Shown: positions 1 to 8,890, counted from the first letter of the stretch. The stretch is 64,000 bases of DNA from Shouchella tritolerans (GCF_025770735.1 NZ_JAODPB010000005.1:124001-188000), one strand, 5' to 3'. Notes: a model not told the origin generated them from the sequence alone. Made by a program: numbers and translations.

Positions 1-581
1 ATCGAACCAAACCTTACACAAATGTAACAGCGCCACTATACGAACAGGCAAAAGGCATGGATGAATCGACGATTATGCAATTTGTCGATATGCATACGTG
101 GCTTCCTGGCGACATCCTTGTTAAGGCTGACCGAATGACAATGGCACATTCGATTGAATTGAGAGTCCCATTTCTCGATAAAGACGTATTTGCATTTGCG
201 AGAATGCTTGATCGGGGTATGAAACTTTCCCATAAGACGACTAAATATGTGCTTCGTCAGGCAATGAAGGACCTTATTCCAGCAAACATTGTGCCCCGTA
301 AAAAATTAGGCTTCCCAGTGCCGATCCGTGTATGGCTCAAAAATGAACTGTACGATTGGGCCAAACAGCTTATCGAGTCCAGCGATACAGCAGACGTTTT
401 TCATAAGCCTTTTTTGCTGCACATGCTTCAAGAACACCGCGACGGCCACGGCGATTATAGCCGACGTTTATGGACGGTCCTTACGTATATGATGTGGCAT
501 GACATGCATGTTGCCAAGCGACTGATTAGCACACATCAACAGAAAGACGCCGAGCGCTGTAAAGCGCTCGCCCATTCTTAA
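1..581 (+). CDS. asnO: Asparagine synthetase (glutamine-hydrolysing), C-terminal part; 5' end outside window
   Basis: The reading frame is open from the window edge (first full codon at position 3) to the TAA at 579-581. About 192 residues of the synthetase domain are visible. The enzyme makes asparagine from aspartate, ATP and glutamine. The stretch WLPGDILVKADRMTMAHSIE followed by RVPFLD is the hallmark of the AsnB/AsnO C-terminal ATP-pyrophosphatase domain, and the KLGFPVPIRVWL segment is also typical. The glutaminase domain lies off the window. The choice of asnO over asnB is an inference: in B. subtilis asnO sits close to yisL and not far from addAB, and here a YisL-like gene and an AddAB-like pair follow. 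The last codons contain a perfect 8-bp inverted repeat (551-570). Confidence 0.9.
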   Translation, partial: RTKPYTNVTAPLYEQAKGMDESTIMQFVDMHTWLPGDILVKADRMTMAHSIELRVPFLDKDVFAFARMLDRGMKLSHKTTKYVLRQAMKDLIPANIVPRKKLGFPVPIRVWLKNELYDWAKQLIESSDTADVFHKPFLLHMLQEHRDGHGDYSRRLWTVLTYMMWHDMHVAKRLISTHQQKDAERCKALAHS

Positions 582-628
582 TCCCGACATTGCAAGGAGG
601 GCAGTCAAACCTAGGTTGAATTGCCCTC
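551..628 (+). terminator. Two hairpins at the end of the asparagine synthetase gene
   Basis: The first hairpin is CGAGCGCT / AGCGCTCG with a 4-nt loop (551-570), inside the last codons. The second pairs GAGGGCA (597-603) with TGCCCTC (622-628) around a palindromic core. Neither is followed by a real T-run on either strand, so termination is only likely. The second hairpin could serve both this gene and the convergent cheW. Confidence 0.45.
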
Positions 629-661
629 TTCGTGTCTATATACGCTAGCAAGTAAAGTCGT

Positions 662-1093
662 TTATTGTTTCTGTACTTGATGTTCAATTGCCTTGGCCAA
701 CTGGGCCCCGTCGAGGATGGTTACAAGTGTCCCCTCTACTTGGCCTATCCCCTTTTTATAAGAAGCATCAGATAGCTCTTCAATTGAAGCAAGATCGATT
801 TCCGAGATGTCGCTCGCTTCATTGACGGCAAGCACGAATGATCCAAGTGCTTCCGTGCATACAAGCAATCGGCACGCTTCGGTCACTTCCATTTTTTTCT
901 GATATAGCAAATAACAAAGGTCAACTACCGGTAACAAGGAGCCGCGAATATTGACAACGCCCATAATGGCAGGGTCAGCATTTGGGACCATACGAATGCC
1001 GTCAAGGAGCTCGATTGCGGCAAGTTGCAAAATATCCATTCCATACCATTCCTCTCCTACGGCAAATACGGCAAATTGTTTCGTACGTTCCAC
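662..1093 (-). CDS. cheW: CheW chemotaxis coupling protein
   Basis: This 143-residue protein consists of one CheW-like SH3-type domain. It bridges chemoreceptors and the CheA kinase in the polar signalling array. The pattern VVNIRGSLLPVVDLCYLL in the first half is the family core. The start is a GTG at 1093, preceded by AAAGGGGG about nine bases upstream. It lies 45 bp downstream of cheA on the same strand, so the two are probably cotranscribed. In B. subtilis cheA and cheW sit inside the large fla/che operon; here the pair stands alone between an asparagine synthetase and a helicase/nuclease pair. Whether another CheW exists elsewhere in the genome cannot be told from this window. Confidence 0.93.
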   Translation of the reverse strand: MERTKQFAVFAVGEEWYGMDILQLAAIELLDGIRMVPNADPAIMGVVNIRGSLLPVVDLCYLLYQKKMEVTEACRLLVCTEALGSFVLAVNEASDISEIDLASIEELSDASYKKGIGQVEGTLVTILDGAQLAKAIEHQVQKQ

Positions 1094-1138
1094 GATTGTT
1101 TTCCCCCTTTCTTTGAAACGAAGCTATTTTGCTAAGTA

Positions 1139-3085
1139 TTATTTATTAAAAAACAGCGCAATGTCGACAATCAATGCAATTGTGCCGTCCCCAAGAATCG
1201 TTCCGCCTGAAATTCCTTTTGTCCCTTTCAACAATGAACCAAGTGGCTTTAGCACAACTTCTTGTTTGCCAATAAAGCGATCAACTTTTACAGCCATTAA
1301 TGTTTGGTTGCGGTAAAGCAAAAGAACGGCAAGCTCTTGCTCGTCTTCGTTTTCTGGCAGGCCAAACTGCTCATTTAATGAGACAAGGGAAACAAGTTGT
1401 CCTCTCCATTCAAACAAGCTTTGCCCGTCTGCTTGCTTTAACTCGCTTTTTTGCACATAGGCCGTTTCGGCGATATTGGCGATTGGAAAAGCATAAATGT
1501 CCGAGCCAAGTTCAATCATCATCGCATCGATAATTGATACCGTTAATGGGAGCGAAATGGAAAAACGTGTGCCCACTCCCTCTTTGGAAGAAACGGCTAT
1601 TTTACCGCCAAGAGCAGAAAACGTGCTTTTTACAACGTCAAGTCCGACTCCGCGCCCAGACAAATCAGTCACTTCATTGGCTGTGCTAAACCCAGGGGCA
1701 AACAGCAGTTGGTTGATTTCATCACTTGCCATTTTCTCTGCCTCTGTGGTGGTAATCAATTCATTTTCAATCGCTTTTTTCAAGACTTTCTCTTGTTTAA
1801 TTCCTGCGCCATCATCCTCAATTTCAATGACGACATGGCTGCCACTATAAAATGCGCGTAACACGATTAACCCCTCAGGGTCCTTTCCGCTTTTTTGGCG
1901 TACTGCTGGCTCCTCAATGCCATGGTCAATCGAATTGCGCAGCAAATGGAGGAGTGGATCGCCGATTTCATCAATAATGGCCCGGTCTAATTCTGTCGTC
2001 TCCCCTTCAATGACAAAACGAATTTGCTTGCCGATTTCTTTTGAGACTTTACGTACCATCCGTGGAAAGCGGCTAAATACCGGCTCAAGTGGCATCAGCC
2101 GAACTGACAACATCACTTCCTGCAAATGGCTCGTAATGCGGCTTACTTTTTCATATACATTCGTCAGCTCATCTGCTTGCAATGAATTGGCGACTAGCTC
2201 TAGACGGCCCTTTTCCACAACTAGCTCTTCAAACAAGTACATTAACGAGTCTAGCTTTTCGACATTGACGCGAATCGTTTTTTGCTGCGCTTGCTCCCCT
2301 TTTGAACCGGCCCCTTTTTCAGAAGCAGCTTTTGCCGTTTGCGGCTTGGCCTTATCCGCCTTCTTCTGAGGCTTATAAGGAGTAACCGTTACTTGTTTCA
2401 CTTCAGAAATTCTCTCAAGGCGTTTTTTAATGTCTGAATCTGGGAGCGTCGTAGCTGCCGTCAGCGTAAAACCGCTGGCAAACTTCCCTTCCTCAAGTTC
2501 CTCTCTGCTCGGATCCGTATGGATTAACTCCCCAAACTGTGCGGCTTCACTTGCAACCATAAAAGCGCGCACTCCTTTGAGCGCTGCATTGTCATCGATT
2601 TCGACATGGATCACTTGGACAGGAACGCCGTCTTGTAGTGCTTGATCCATAATGGCGTGCGTATCTGTATCGATGCTAGCTGCAACCTCATTGTCAGTCG
2701 TCCGTTCTTGACCGAGAAGCTGCGCAAACGTATCCCGCAAGCCGTTAGCCTCTTCTAACTCTCCCCCGGTATTCCGTACGTGGCTGACGCTTGCTTCAAG
2801 ATATTCAACTGCATCAAACAGCAAATCGATTTCGCCTGCGCCAGCTTCAATGTTTCCGTCCCTCATGGCATCAAGAAGATTTTCTAAAGAATGGGTCAAC
2901 TCAGCCATGGCATTGAAGCCCATCGTCGCCGACATCCCTTTTAACGTATGGGCTGAACGAAAGATTTCAGCAATCGCGTCTTTATCAAAAGGATCCTGCT
3001 CAAGTTGAAGCAACTTTGCATTCATTGCTTGCAAATGCTCATCTGCCTCTTCTAAAAACATACCTATGTAATCGTATTGAGTCAC
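1139..3085 (-). CDS. cheA: CheA chemotaxis sensor histidine kinase
   Basis: CheA phosphorylates itself and then CheY in response to receptor state. The 648 residues show the standard order. A P1 phosphotransfer domain carries the phospho-acceptor His in RSAHTLKGM (about residue 46). A P2 region and a Lys/Ala-rich linker follow. Then come the P3 dimerisation helices, the P4 ATPase (N box LHLLRNSIDHG, G1 DDGAGI, G2 GRGVGLDVVKS) and a C-terminal CheW-like P5 domain. The frame is open to a GTG at 3094. The GTG at 3085 is preferred because GAGGTG lies six bases before it and the protein then begins like other CheA proteins (MTQYDY). All key residues are present. A sigma-D-type promoter lies immediately upstream. 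Confidence 0.95.
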   Translation of the reverse strand: MTQYDYIGMFLEEADEHLQAMNAKLLQLEQDPFDKDAIAEIFRSAHTLKGMSATMGFNAMAELTHSLENLLDAMRDGNIEAGAGEIDLLFDAVEYLEASVSHVRNTGGELEEANGLRDTFAQLLGQERTTDNEVAASIDTDTHAIMDQALQDGVPVQVIHVEIDDNAALKGVRAFMVASEAAQFGELIHTDPSREELEEGKFASGFTLTAATTLPDSDIKKRLERISEVKQVTVTPYKPQKKADKAKPQTAKAASEKGAGSKGEQAQQKTIRVNVEKLDSLMYLFEELVVEKGRLELVANSLQADELTNVYEKVSRITSHLQEVMLSVRLMPLEPVFSRFPRMVRKVSKEIGKQIRFVIEGETTELDRAIIDEIGDPLLHLLRNSIDHGIEEPAVRQKSGKDPEGLIVLRAFYSGSHVVIEIEDDGAGIKQEKVLKKAIENELITTTEAEKMASDEINQLLFAPGFSTANEVTDLSGRGVGLDVVKSTFSALGGKIAVSSKEGVGTRFSISLPLTVSIIDAMMIELGSDIYAFPIANIAETAYVQKSELKQADGQSLFEWRGQLVSLVSLNEQFGLPENEDEQELAVLLLYRNQTLMAVKVDRFIGKQEVVLKPLGSLLKGTKGISGGTILGDGTIALIVDIALFFNK

Positions 3086-3103
3086 CTTGCCCACCTCGAT
3101 AAA

Positions 3104-3138
3104 AAAGAATACGAGGAGGGACTCTCCTCGTATTCTTT
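3104..3138 (-). terminator. Intrinsic terminator after the AddA-like gene
   Basis: A perfect 15-bp stem (AAAGAATACGAGGAG at 3104-3118 with its complement at 3124-3138) has a 5-nt loop. A T-run follows when read on the minus strand (A-run 3101-3106 on plus). It closes the helicase/nuclease operon, yet it lies directly between that operon and cheA. Confidence 0.85.
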
Positions 3139-3164
3139 ATCGGCTTTCCATCTTTAAATGTTGA
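3137..3164 (-). promoter_or_regulatory. Sigma-D (flagellar/chemotaxis) type promoter for cheA-cheW
   Basis: On the minus strand the sequence reads TCAA, 16 bases, then GCCGATAA. This fits the sigma-D consensus TAAA-N14-16-GCCGATAT well (3 of 4 and 7 of 8). The -35 lies inside the last codons of the AddA-like gene and the -10 abuts the terminator stem. Transcription would start within the distal arm of that stem, so the cheA mRNA could not form the terminator. No experiment supports it here. Confidence 0.65.
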
Positions 3165-5745
3165 GTACGTTTTCGCCACTCTTTATGGAATCAACCCAGT
3201 TGATCGCAGACAATCGAGATTGCTCATTCGCTGCTCCAATCATTTCTGCCCACGATCGGCCTCCGGACAAGTCTGCAGCTGCAAACAAGCAATAGTCTTT
3301 GGCACGAGTAAGAGCGACATAAAATAAACGCTTTGACTCTTCGAGCGCTTGCTCGCTTCTTTTTTCTTGTGCCTGGAAAAAGGCAGGCGTGGAAATGGTT
3401 TCACCATCGTCTGATTTCAGTTGGAACACAATGTCCCATTCTTGGTCAAAATAGATCGCATCTGTGTCCGTCCGTCGTTTTTGGTCCATATACGGAAGGC
3501 AGACAACTGGAAACTCCAATCCTTTTGAGGCGTGAACGGTCATAATCGTGACTGCCTCTCCCTCCAACTGTTCCACTTCTGCTTCAGGGACATTTTTGCT
3601 TGCTGCTATATAACGATTCATTTGCAAACACATCGTTTCTAAATTAGCGGTATTCAATTGGGCAAACAAATCAATGAGCTTTTCCACATTGCCGACACGC
3701 TGTATGCCGTTCGTATCGCTTAAAACAGCATAGCGCAGACCTGTTTGCTCAAACAGCTGAAGCAGCCCCTCTTTTACACTTCCTGTAAAAGTGAACGGCA
3801 AGAACAAATCGATCCATTCGCCATACTGCTTTAGCGCTTGTTGCAGCCGTGGGTGGCTCGCAACTAAGGAAGACGCTTCTTCTTTCGCTAAAAAAACAGC
3901 CAAGTTCTCCTCTTCCTCTTTATATTCGTTCACTGTCAGCAACTCACTTAGTGTCAGCCCAAAAAGAGGTGAACGAAGCAACGCCACCACGTAAGCATCC
4001 TCAAATGGGCGTCTGAGCCAGTTTAGCACATTTAAAAAATCAATCACTTCTTGTTTCGCAAAAAAACCAACACCACCGTGGACGCGATAAGGAATGCCCG
4101 CTTCAGCAAATGCCTGCTCAAGCTCTGGCAAATTTGTACGCGAAGGAAGCAGGACAGCGACATCATTCCATTGAGCTTGGCGAACCTTGCCTTCAGCCTC
4201 CACTTCAATGATTCCATCAGCCATTGTTTGTTGCAGCAATGACGCAAACGAGCGGGCTTCGCTGCTTTTTTCAAGCTGATGGAAAGAAGCAAGTGCTTGC
4301 TTGTTTGTATGAGGCTTCCTCCCTGCTTTTAAGGGCACATAATGGGTCGCATACGGGAGAGCGTCCTCCCCTCCTGGTGCCATCACATGGGCAAACAATT
4401 CATTAACCAGTTCTACAATTTGCGGCGCTGTTCTGTAATTTTCTTGCAGATGAATCAATTCTCCTTCATCTAGCTTCGCTGCTTTTTTGGCCATCTCGTT
4501 CATAATAGCGACGTCAGCTCCGCGAAAACGGTAAATCGATTGTTTTTCATCGCCGACAAAAAATAAATGGGCTGGGTTGATCGCCTGAACAATTTGCAAT
4601 TGGACTTGGTTCGTGTCTTGAAATTCATCGACCATAATATGTGTATAAGCAGACTGACAAGCTGCTGCTACGTTTGGTATTTGTAAAAGCGTATACGCTT
4701 TTTGTTGCAAGTCGCTAAAGTCAGCGACATGGCGTTGTGCTTTTATATGGGCATAACGTTTGGCAAATGCTTGCAACAGCGTCACAAATGCTTCAAGCAA
4801 TGGCAGCCCTTGATCACCGGCAACTTGATTCCGTTCACCCCATTGCTTTTTGAATGGCTTCCATTTATGCTCATAAAAAAAGTAAAGAGACGGCAACGAT
4901 TCCTGCCATGCTTTTTGCACTCTACGTGGAAGCGCCTCGGTCATCATCGCAACCGCTTCCTCCTCGTTTGCAGCAAGCGCCAAACTTTGTACGAGCGTGG
5001 CCAGCGACTGTGCATGCTTTTGTTCGGTTTTCGATAACTGATGCAAAGGAGGCAGTTCCTTTGCGGCGTGTTTTACTGCCTTTACGATCATAGCAACTTG
5101 TTGCTGCTGTTCACGAATGGCCCCATTGATTTGCTTGTTCCATATATACGGCGGCGAAAATTGGGAAATGGCGTCATCCCCCGCTCGTTGTTCTCGAACC
5201 GCATCATGAAGGGCAACCAGTGAACGCTTCAATGTAAAAAGGGAAAGCACCCCACGCAGTTGATTTAGTTCATTGGCAAATTGACGATCTTTACACAATT
5301 GCTCAACAAGCTCCGCTTTTATCATCGCAGCTTCGGTTTCATCGAGAACCGCCATTTCCCCATTTTCTTCAGCGTATCGGCTATAACGACTAAGCAGTTG
5401 TCGGCAAAAACGGTGAAAGGTTGCAATCATTGCCGTCTCTACTTCTTCTTGTTGTGCAAGCCAAAAGCGTTTTTCTTCCCTATTTCCAGCCGCTTCTGCC
5501 TTTTCGCCCATCCGGTTTGCAAGACGTTCTTTCATTTCTCTCGCGGCCTTTTCAGTAAAGGTGATGGCAGCAATTTCATTAATAGGAGCACCATAACTTG
5601 AGTGCTTGTCATGAAAGTGTTCAGCGATAATCGAGACAATCTTCTCCGTTAGCACCCGGGTTTTGCCAGAACCAGCTCCAGCGGCAACGACGACAAGGGG
5701 CTGGTTCGACTCAATTGCTTGCTTTTGTGCGCTGTTGAATTGCAT
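3154..5745 (-). CDS. UvrD/AddA-type superfamily 1 helicase lacking a nuclease domain
   Basis: This 863-residue SF1A DNA helicase is related to AddA/RecB. The motifs are complete: Walker A GAGSGKT (residues 23-29), motif Ia AITFTEKAAREM, Walker B VDEFQDTN (D373, E374), motif III GDEKQSIYRFRG, motif IV ENYRT, motif V TVHASKGLE and motif VI RLFYVALTRAKD. The protein ends about 50 residues after motif VI. Canonical AddA is about 1200 residues and has a C-terminal PD-(D/E)XK nuclease there; none is present, and the 60 bp downstream leave no room for a lost one. The ATG at 5745 has GGGAGG upstream. The start overlaps the end of the upstream nuclease gene by 35 bp, matching the addB-addA order. Inferred role: the motor of a DNA-end-processing complex. 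Confidence 0.88.
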   Translation of the reverse strand: MQFNSAQKQAIESNQPLVVVAAGAGSGKTRVLTEKIVSIIAEHFHDKHSSYGAPINEIAAITFTEKAAREMKERLANRMGEKAEAAGNREEKRFWLAQQEEVETAMIATFHRFCRQLLSRYSRYAEENGEMAVLDETEAAMIKAELVEQLCKDRQFANELNQLRGVLSLFTLKRSLVALHDAVREQRAGDDAISQFSPPYIWNKQINGAIREQQQQVAMIVKAVKHAAKELPPLHQLSKTEQKHAQSLATLVQSLALAANEEEAVAMMTEALPRRVQKAWQESLPSLYFFYEHKWKPFKKQWGERNQVAGDQGLPLLEAFVTLLQAFAKRYAHIKAQRHVADFSDLQQKAYTLLQIPNVAAACQSAYTHIMVDEFQDTNQVQLQIVQAINPAHLFFVGDEKQSIYRFRGADVAIMNEMAKKAAKLDEGELIHLQENYRTAPQIVELVNELFAHVMAPGGEDALPYATHYVPLKAGRKPHTNKQALASFHQLEKSSEARSFASLLQQTMADGIIEVEAEGKVRQAQWNDVAVLLPSRTNLPELEQAFAEAGIPYRVHGGVGFFAKQEVIDFLNVLNWLRRPFEDAYVVALLRSPLFGLTLSELLTVNEYKEEEENLAVFLAKEEASSLVASHPRLQQALKQYGEWIDLFLPFTFTGSVKEGLLQLFEQTGLRYAVLSDTNGIQRVGNVEKLIDLFAQLNTANLETMCLQMNRYIAASKNVPEAEVEQLEGEAVTIMTVHASKGLEFPVVCLPYMDQKRRTDTDAIYFDQEWDIVFQLKSDDGETISTPAFFQAQEKRSEQALEESKRLFYVALTRAKDYCLFAAADLSGGRSWAEMIGAANEQSRLSAINWVDSIKSGENVLNI

Positions 5746-8413
5746 GCTGAGCCTCCCTTTTTTGTTCTTCTGTCACTCGGCAAATCGCTTTATAAGGGCA
5801 GCTGGCCGCGCAATCAAGAGGGGCAACGGGCATGTTTGTCTGCATTCCTTCCCATAGTTCTTGAAGACGCTCATGGATGTGCCATTTTTCCATAAAAGCC
5901 TCTTCTCCTAAAGCGTCCTCTTTATTACGGCATTGAGCACTTACGCCAAAGATCGATTGCTTGCCAACATGCTCCGGCTTCCAAACACCGTTGCCTGCCC
6001 GTTTGCCTGGATCAAGCAAAGAAATATATGTAGCCCCAGCCACTGACGATTGCTTGCCAACGATATACGAATACATAGGGAGCTGGAGTTTTGTGCCGAG
6101 TGTGGCTTCCTCAAGTTTCAGTGCCGCCTTGCCAGTCTTGTAATCATAGAGCACCTTCTCACCGTTTGCTACATCGACCCTATCAATTTTTCCAGTTACT
6201 TTTAGCTTCGTTGTGCCCAATTGAAAGTCTTCAAGAACAATAGGCACTTCCAGTCCTTCCATGTAAGCATCCGCCAACTCCTTCCGATCCCAAAACCGCT
6301 CCCGCTCTGCTTCCCACCATAGACGCAGCTTGTTTGCCCACCATGTTTCTTCCTGTTCAAGCTCGAAACGATTCATATAAGGGACAAATGGCACAATGTC
6401 CTCATTAAAGCGGCGGCGCCATTCTGTGTCAAGCCAATGAGGCACTTCGTCTTTTTCTGCTTCCGAGAGGGTGGAAAAAGGTTTGCCAATGACATTCAAT
6501 TTATGGCGATACAATGTTTCAATGCATTGATGAATAAGGGTTCCAATCTTATTTGCCGGAAGCCCCTCGCTTTGACCTGCTGGCGGCTTGATCCCTAAAA
6601 GCCATTCCAGCCCATAGCGGAATGGGCAGCGCGCATAAGCTTCAAACGCAGTAACTGCAACAGCGGTTTTAGCTTTCTCTTTCTCCTGTTGGGCATCCGA
6701 GAGCCGCTCTTGCCCTAATTGCAGACGGCGAAGCCTTTTTTGAAAGTGATCCAGTTCGCCGCGGTAAGCTGCCCCGTCTTTGTGTGAATCCATTCCGATT
6801 CCGTTGTTTAACCTATTTTGGTAATTCCAGAAGCCAACTTGTTGGAAGTCGAGTAGAAATGGAGAAGGTAGCGCGGGACTGTCCTGGTCAAGACCGCACA
6901 CATAGCTGGCATATATGTCCATGCCGCTGTTGATGAGCTGTTGGAATTGCAGCGCTTGGACAGAGCGTGTACGTGATTTTAACGGCATCCCCCGTTTGTT
7001 TATTTCCGCTAAGTCACTATCTTGAAAATAGCCTAGCAATGAATAAGGGTGTGGATATGTACCTAAAGCAAGCCCAGCAACATATACGGTCGATCCTTGA
7101 AAGGCAGCGACATCCGCCCAAGAGAGGACGGAAATTCCCTCTTTTGGCTTTGGCTCCTCGGCAATGACAAGTGTGTGCGCAAATGTCTGGAACCATTGGC
7201 GAAACCCATCTTCAGTTGTTTCCACTTCAGCATAGGAGACGCCTTCCAGGGCTAAAAGCGCTTGTTTTACGGCGTAGGCATACGGGATATCCATTCGCTC
7301 TTCCATTTTCGCTAGCATGTCGACAAGCAACGCGGCTTTATCTGCTATCGTTTTCCCTTGGGCAAGGGGGCTTTTTCCGATTTTGTTCAGAAAAAAATCA
7401 ACCTCGCTGTCGCCAGTGCTATAACCAGCGTACAAAGCCTGCTTCATCCTTAAGCAACGACGCCCAGTTATGCCAAGCACAGCAAAGAGGGAATCGACGG
7501 TACCAAGTCGCGCTTCTCTTGACGACAAAGGGGTGAGCAGTGCTTCTTTAACCCATAGATAGAAGGGGGTGTCCGCAAAATAACAACGGTCACTAACGGC
7601 AACAGGCAATCCTTCTTGCTTCGCCTTTGCCATAAAAGCGGCACGTTCATCTGACTTCGTAAACAGCACAGCGATGTTGGAAAGCGGCGTATTGCTTGTG
7701 AAAATATGTTCAATCAAACCGATGTGCTCTTCTTCTGCGGTCACCGCTTTATACAGAGACAAAGAACCTCTTTTATCCTCCGTGACTGGCTCTCTTTTAA
7801 CATCATCCACCGTAAAGCCAATCTTCACTAACTCCGTTACGACTGCTTTCGCCCTCCCATTAAGGTAGATGGTCAGCCTCACGCCGTCTTTGACCATTCG
7901 CTCTAGTGCCTCTAACTGATTGACAGAGAAATCATGAAACCCTTCTACGACAATGTCATCATAAGGCAAAGCAGCCGGTTTGCGAGCAAAAGCGTTGTAG
8001 TCGTCTTCAATCGTCTTCCAACATCTCTTCTCTTCTAGAGTCTTGACCTTCGCAAATTCAGGTTTTAAAAAGATTAGACTGTCAGGCAATCGGCATTCGC
8101 CAAAACGCTTATATTGTAAATAACTATTCACGATTTGCTCGCTTTTTCTTCCCGTGGCATTCATTTCATTTGCGATCGCCCACTTCCATTCGTGGTGAAA
8201 TAGTTCAATCCCGTTTACTCGTTCCTGGCACTTGCGGATAAACGAGTCAAATGTCAGGCAGCGAAGTTCTGGCGCCACCAAACGGATTTGCTCCACCCAA
8301 TACGTCGTCGGCACAATACAACAACTGGTATCTCGTTGTGTACGCGCCCATTCCCTGTAACGCTTTGGCGAGAACGGTTGCCATCCAGTGACCGCCCTAA
8401 TATGCGCCTTCAT
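5711..8413 (-). CDS. AddB-like subunit with C-terminal PD-(D/E)XK nuclease and Fe-S cysteines
   Basis: This 900-residue protein looks like a shortened AddB. The C-terminal part carries the RecB-family nuclease signature GKIDRVD (about 741-747) followed by YDYKTG (Asp757, Lys759) and LQLPMYSY. It also has a likely 4Fe-4S set: a Cys in YARCPFRYG and three in DCAASCPYKAIC (about 868, 872, 878). The spacing Cx3Cx5C differs from the common Cx2Cx5C. The N-terminal region is helicase-like in style (TFDSFIRK) but shows no Walker A, unlike Bacillus AddB, which is also about 250 residues longer. The ATG at 8413 is preferred to that at 8419 because GGGGG lies six bases upstream. It sits 12 bp after the DUF1516-like gene and overlaps the helicase gene, implying cotranscription and partnership. 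Confidence 0.85.
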   Translation of the reverse strand: MKAHIRAVTGWQPFSPKRYREWARTQRDTSCCIVPTTYWVEQIRLVAPELRCLTFDSFIRKCQERVNGIELFHHEWKWAIANEMNATGRKSEQIVNSYLQYKRFGECRLPDSLIFLKPEFAKVKTLEEKRCWKTIEDDYNAFARKPAALPYDDIVVEGFHDFSVNQLEALERMVKDGVRLTIYLNGRAKAVVTELVKIGFTVDDVKREPVTEDKRGSLSLYKAVTAEEEHIGLIEHIFTSNTPLSNIAVLFTKSDERAAFMAKAKQEGLPVAVSDRCYFADTPFYLWVKEALLTPLSSREARLGTVDSLFAVLGITGRRCLRMKQALYAGYSTGDSEVDFFLNKIGKSPLAQGKTIADKAALLVDMLAKMEERMDIPYAYAVKQALLALEGVSYAEVETTEDGFRQWFQTFAHTLVIAEEPKPKEGISVLSWADVAAFQGSTVYVAGLALGTYPHPYSLLGYFQDSDLAEINKRGMPLKSRTRSVQALQFQQLINSGMDIYASYVCGLDQDSPALPSPFLLDFQQVGFWNYQNRLNNGIGMDSHKDGAAYRGELDHFQKRLRRLQLGQERLSDAQQEKEKAKTAVAVTAFEAYARCPFRYGLEWLLGIKPPAGQSEGLPANKIGTLIHQCIETLYRHKLNVIGKPFSTLSEAEKDEVPHWLDTEWRRRFNEDIVPFVPYMNRFELEQEETWWANKLRLWWEAERERFWDRKELADAYMEGLEVPIVLEDFQLGTTKLKVTGKIDRVDVANGEKVLYDYKTGKAALKLEEATLGTKLQLPMYSYIVGKQSSVAGATYISLLDPGKRAGNGVWKPEHVGKQSIFGVSAQCRNKEDALGEEAFMEKWHIHERLQELWEGMQTNMPVAPLDCAASCPYKAICRVTEEQKREAQHAIQQRTKASN

Positions 8414-8425
8414 GTTCATCCCCCT

Positions 8426-8797
8426 TCATTTCCAATAGACGCCCATCGCCCAAACGACTGCTGCCGTTACGACAAGCAATACGCCATGAGGATATAGCTG
8501 TCTATATTGTTGTCGCTTTATCGCCAAACGTGTTTTTTCATAGAAATAGAGCATGAGAATCGCAATCGCCCCTTTGACGGCGTAAAAAGCAGCAAACTCG
8601 TACGCATACCACATCAAAAACCCAGACAACAGAAGGACCACTTCTGTTGTTCGCACAAAGGAAGCACAAAGAAAACGGGCGTTTTGCCATCCTCGCCACG
8701 TGAAAAGAAGCCAAACAGCAGCGCCAATAAAAAACAGCGGCCAAACTCCACTATGGAAAGCAGCAATTACTCGGAAAGCTTGTGCGGAAATCATCAT
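8426..8797 (-). CDS. Small four-helix membrane protein, DUF1516/YisL-like
   Basis: The 123 residues contain about four hydrophobic segments (roughly 15-32, 48-64, 68-84 and 103-120) with basic loops, including EKTRLAIKRQQYRQ. This predicts an integral membrane protein. Length, topology and the RxxEVVLLLSGFLMW pattern resemble the UPF0344/DUF1516 family (YisL). Synteny supports this, since yisL lies near asnO in B. subtilis and an asparagine synthetase gene is 8 kb away here. No catalytic motif is visible. It is the first gene of the apparent operon with the helicase/nuclease pair, 12 bp upstream of the nuclease gene. The functional link, if any, is unknown. Confidence is higher for the gene than for the family name. 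Confidence 0.7.
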   Translation of the reverse strand: MMISAQAFRVIAAFHSGVWPLFFIGAAVWLLFTWRGWQNARFLCASFVRTTEVVLLLSGFLMWYAYEFAAFYAVKGAIAILMLYFYEKTRLAIKRQQYRQLYPHGVLLVVTAAVVWAMGVYWK

Positions 8798-8832
8798 TAA
8801 CGCCTGCCTTTTCTCGTCTTAAACGTTTGTCT

Positions 8833-8838
8833 ATTATA
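8833..8838 (-). promoter_or_regulatory. Putative -10 box for the DUF1516-nuclease-helicase operon
   Basis: A perfect TATAAT on the minus strand lies 35 bases upstream of the first start codon of this operon. No convincing -35 is found at 16-18 bp, so strength and sigma class are uncertain. Confidence 0.4.
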
Positions 8839-8861
8839 CCATATGAAAACAGTGCATCGAC

Positions 8862-8890
8862 GAAAAAAGAGAGCTTGCCTAAGGCAGCTC
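8862..8890 (-). terminator. Intrinsic terminator of the pst-phoU operon
   Basis: A GAGCT..GCC / GGCA.AGCTC stem (8871-8890) with one bulge is followed on the minus strand by TCTTTTTT. It lies 34 bp after the phoU stop. Confidence 0.8.
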
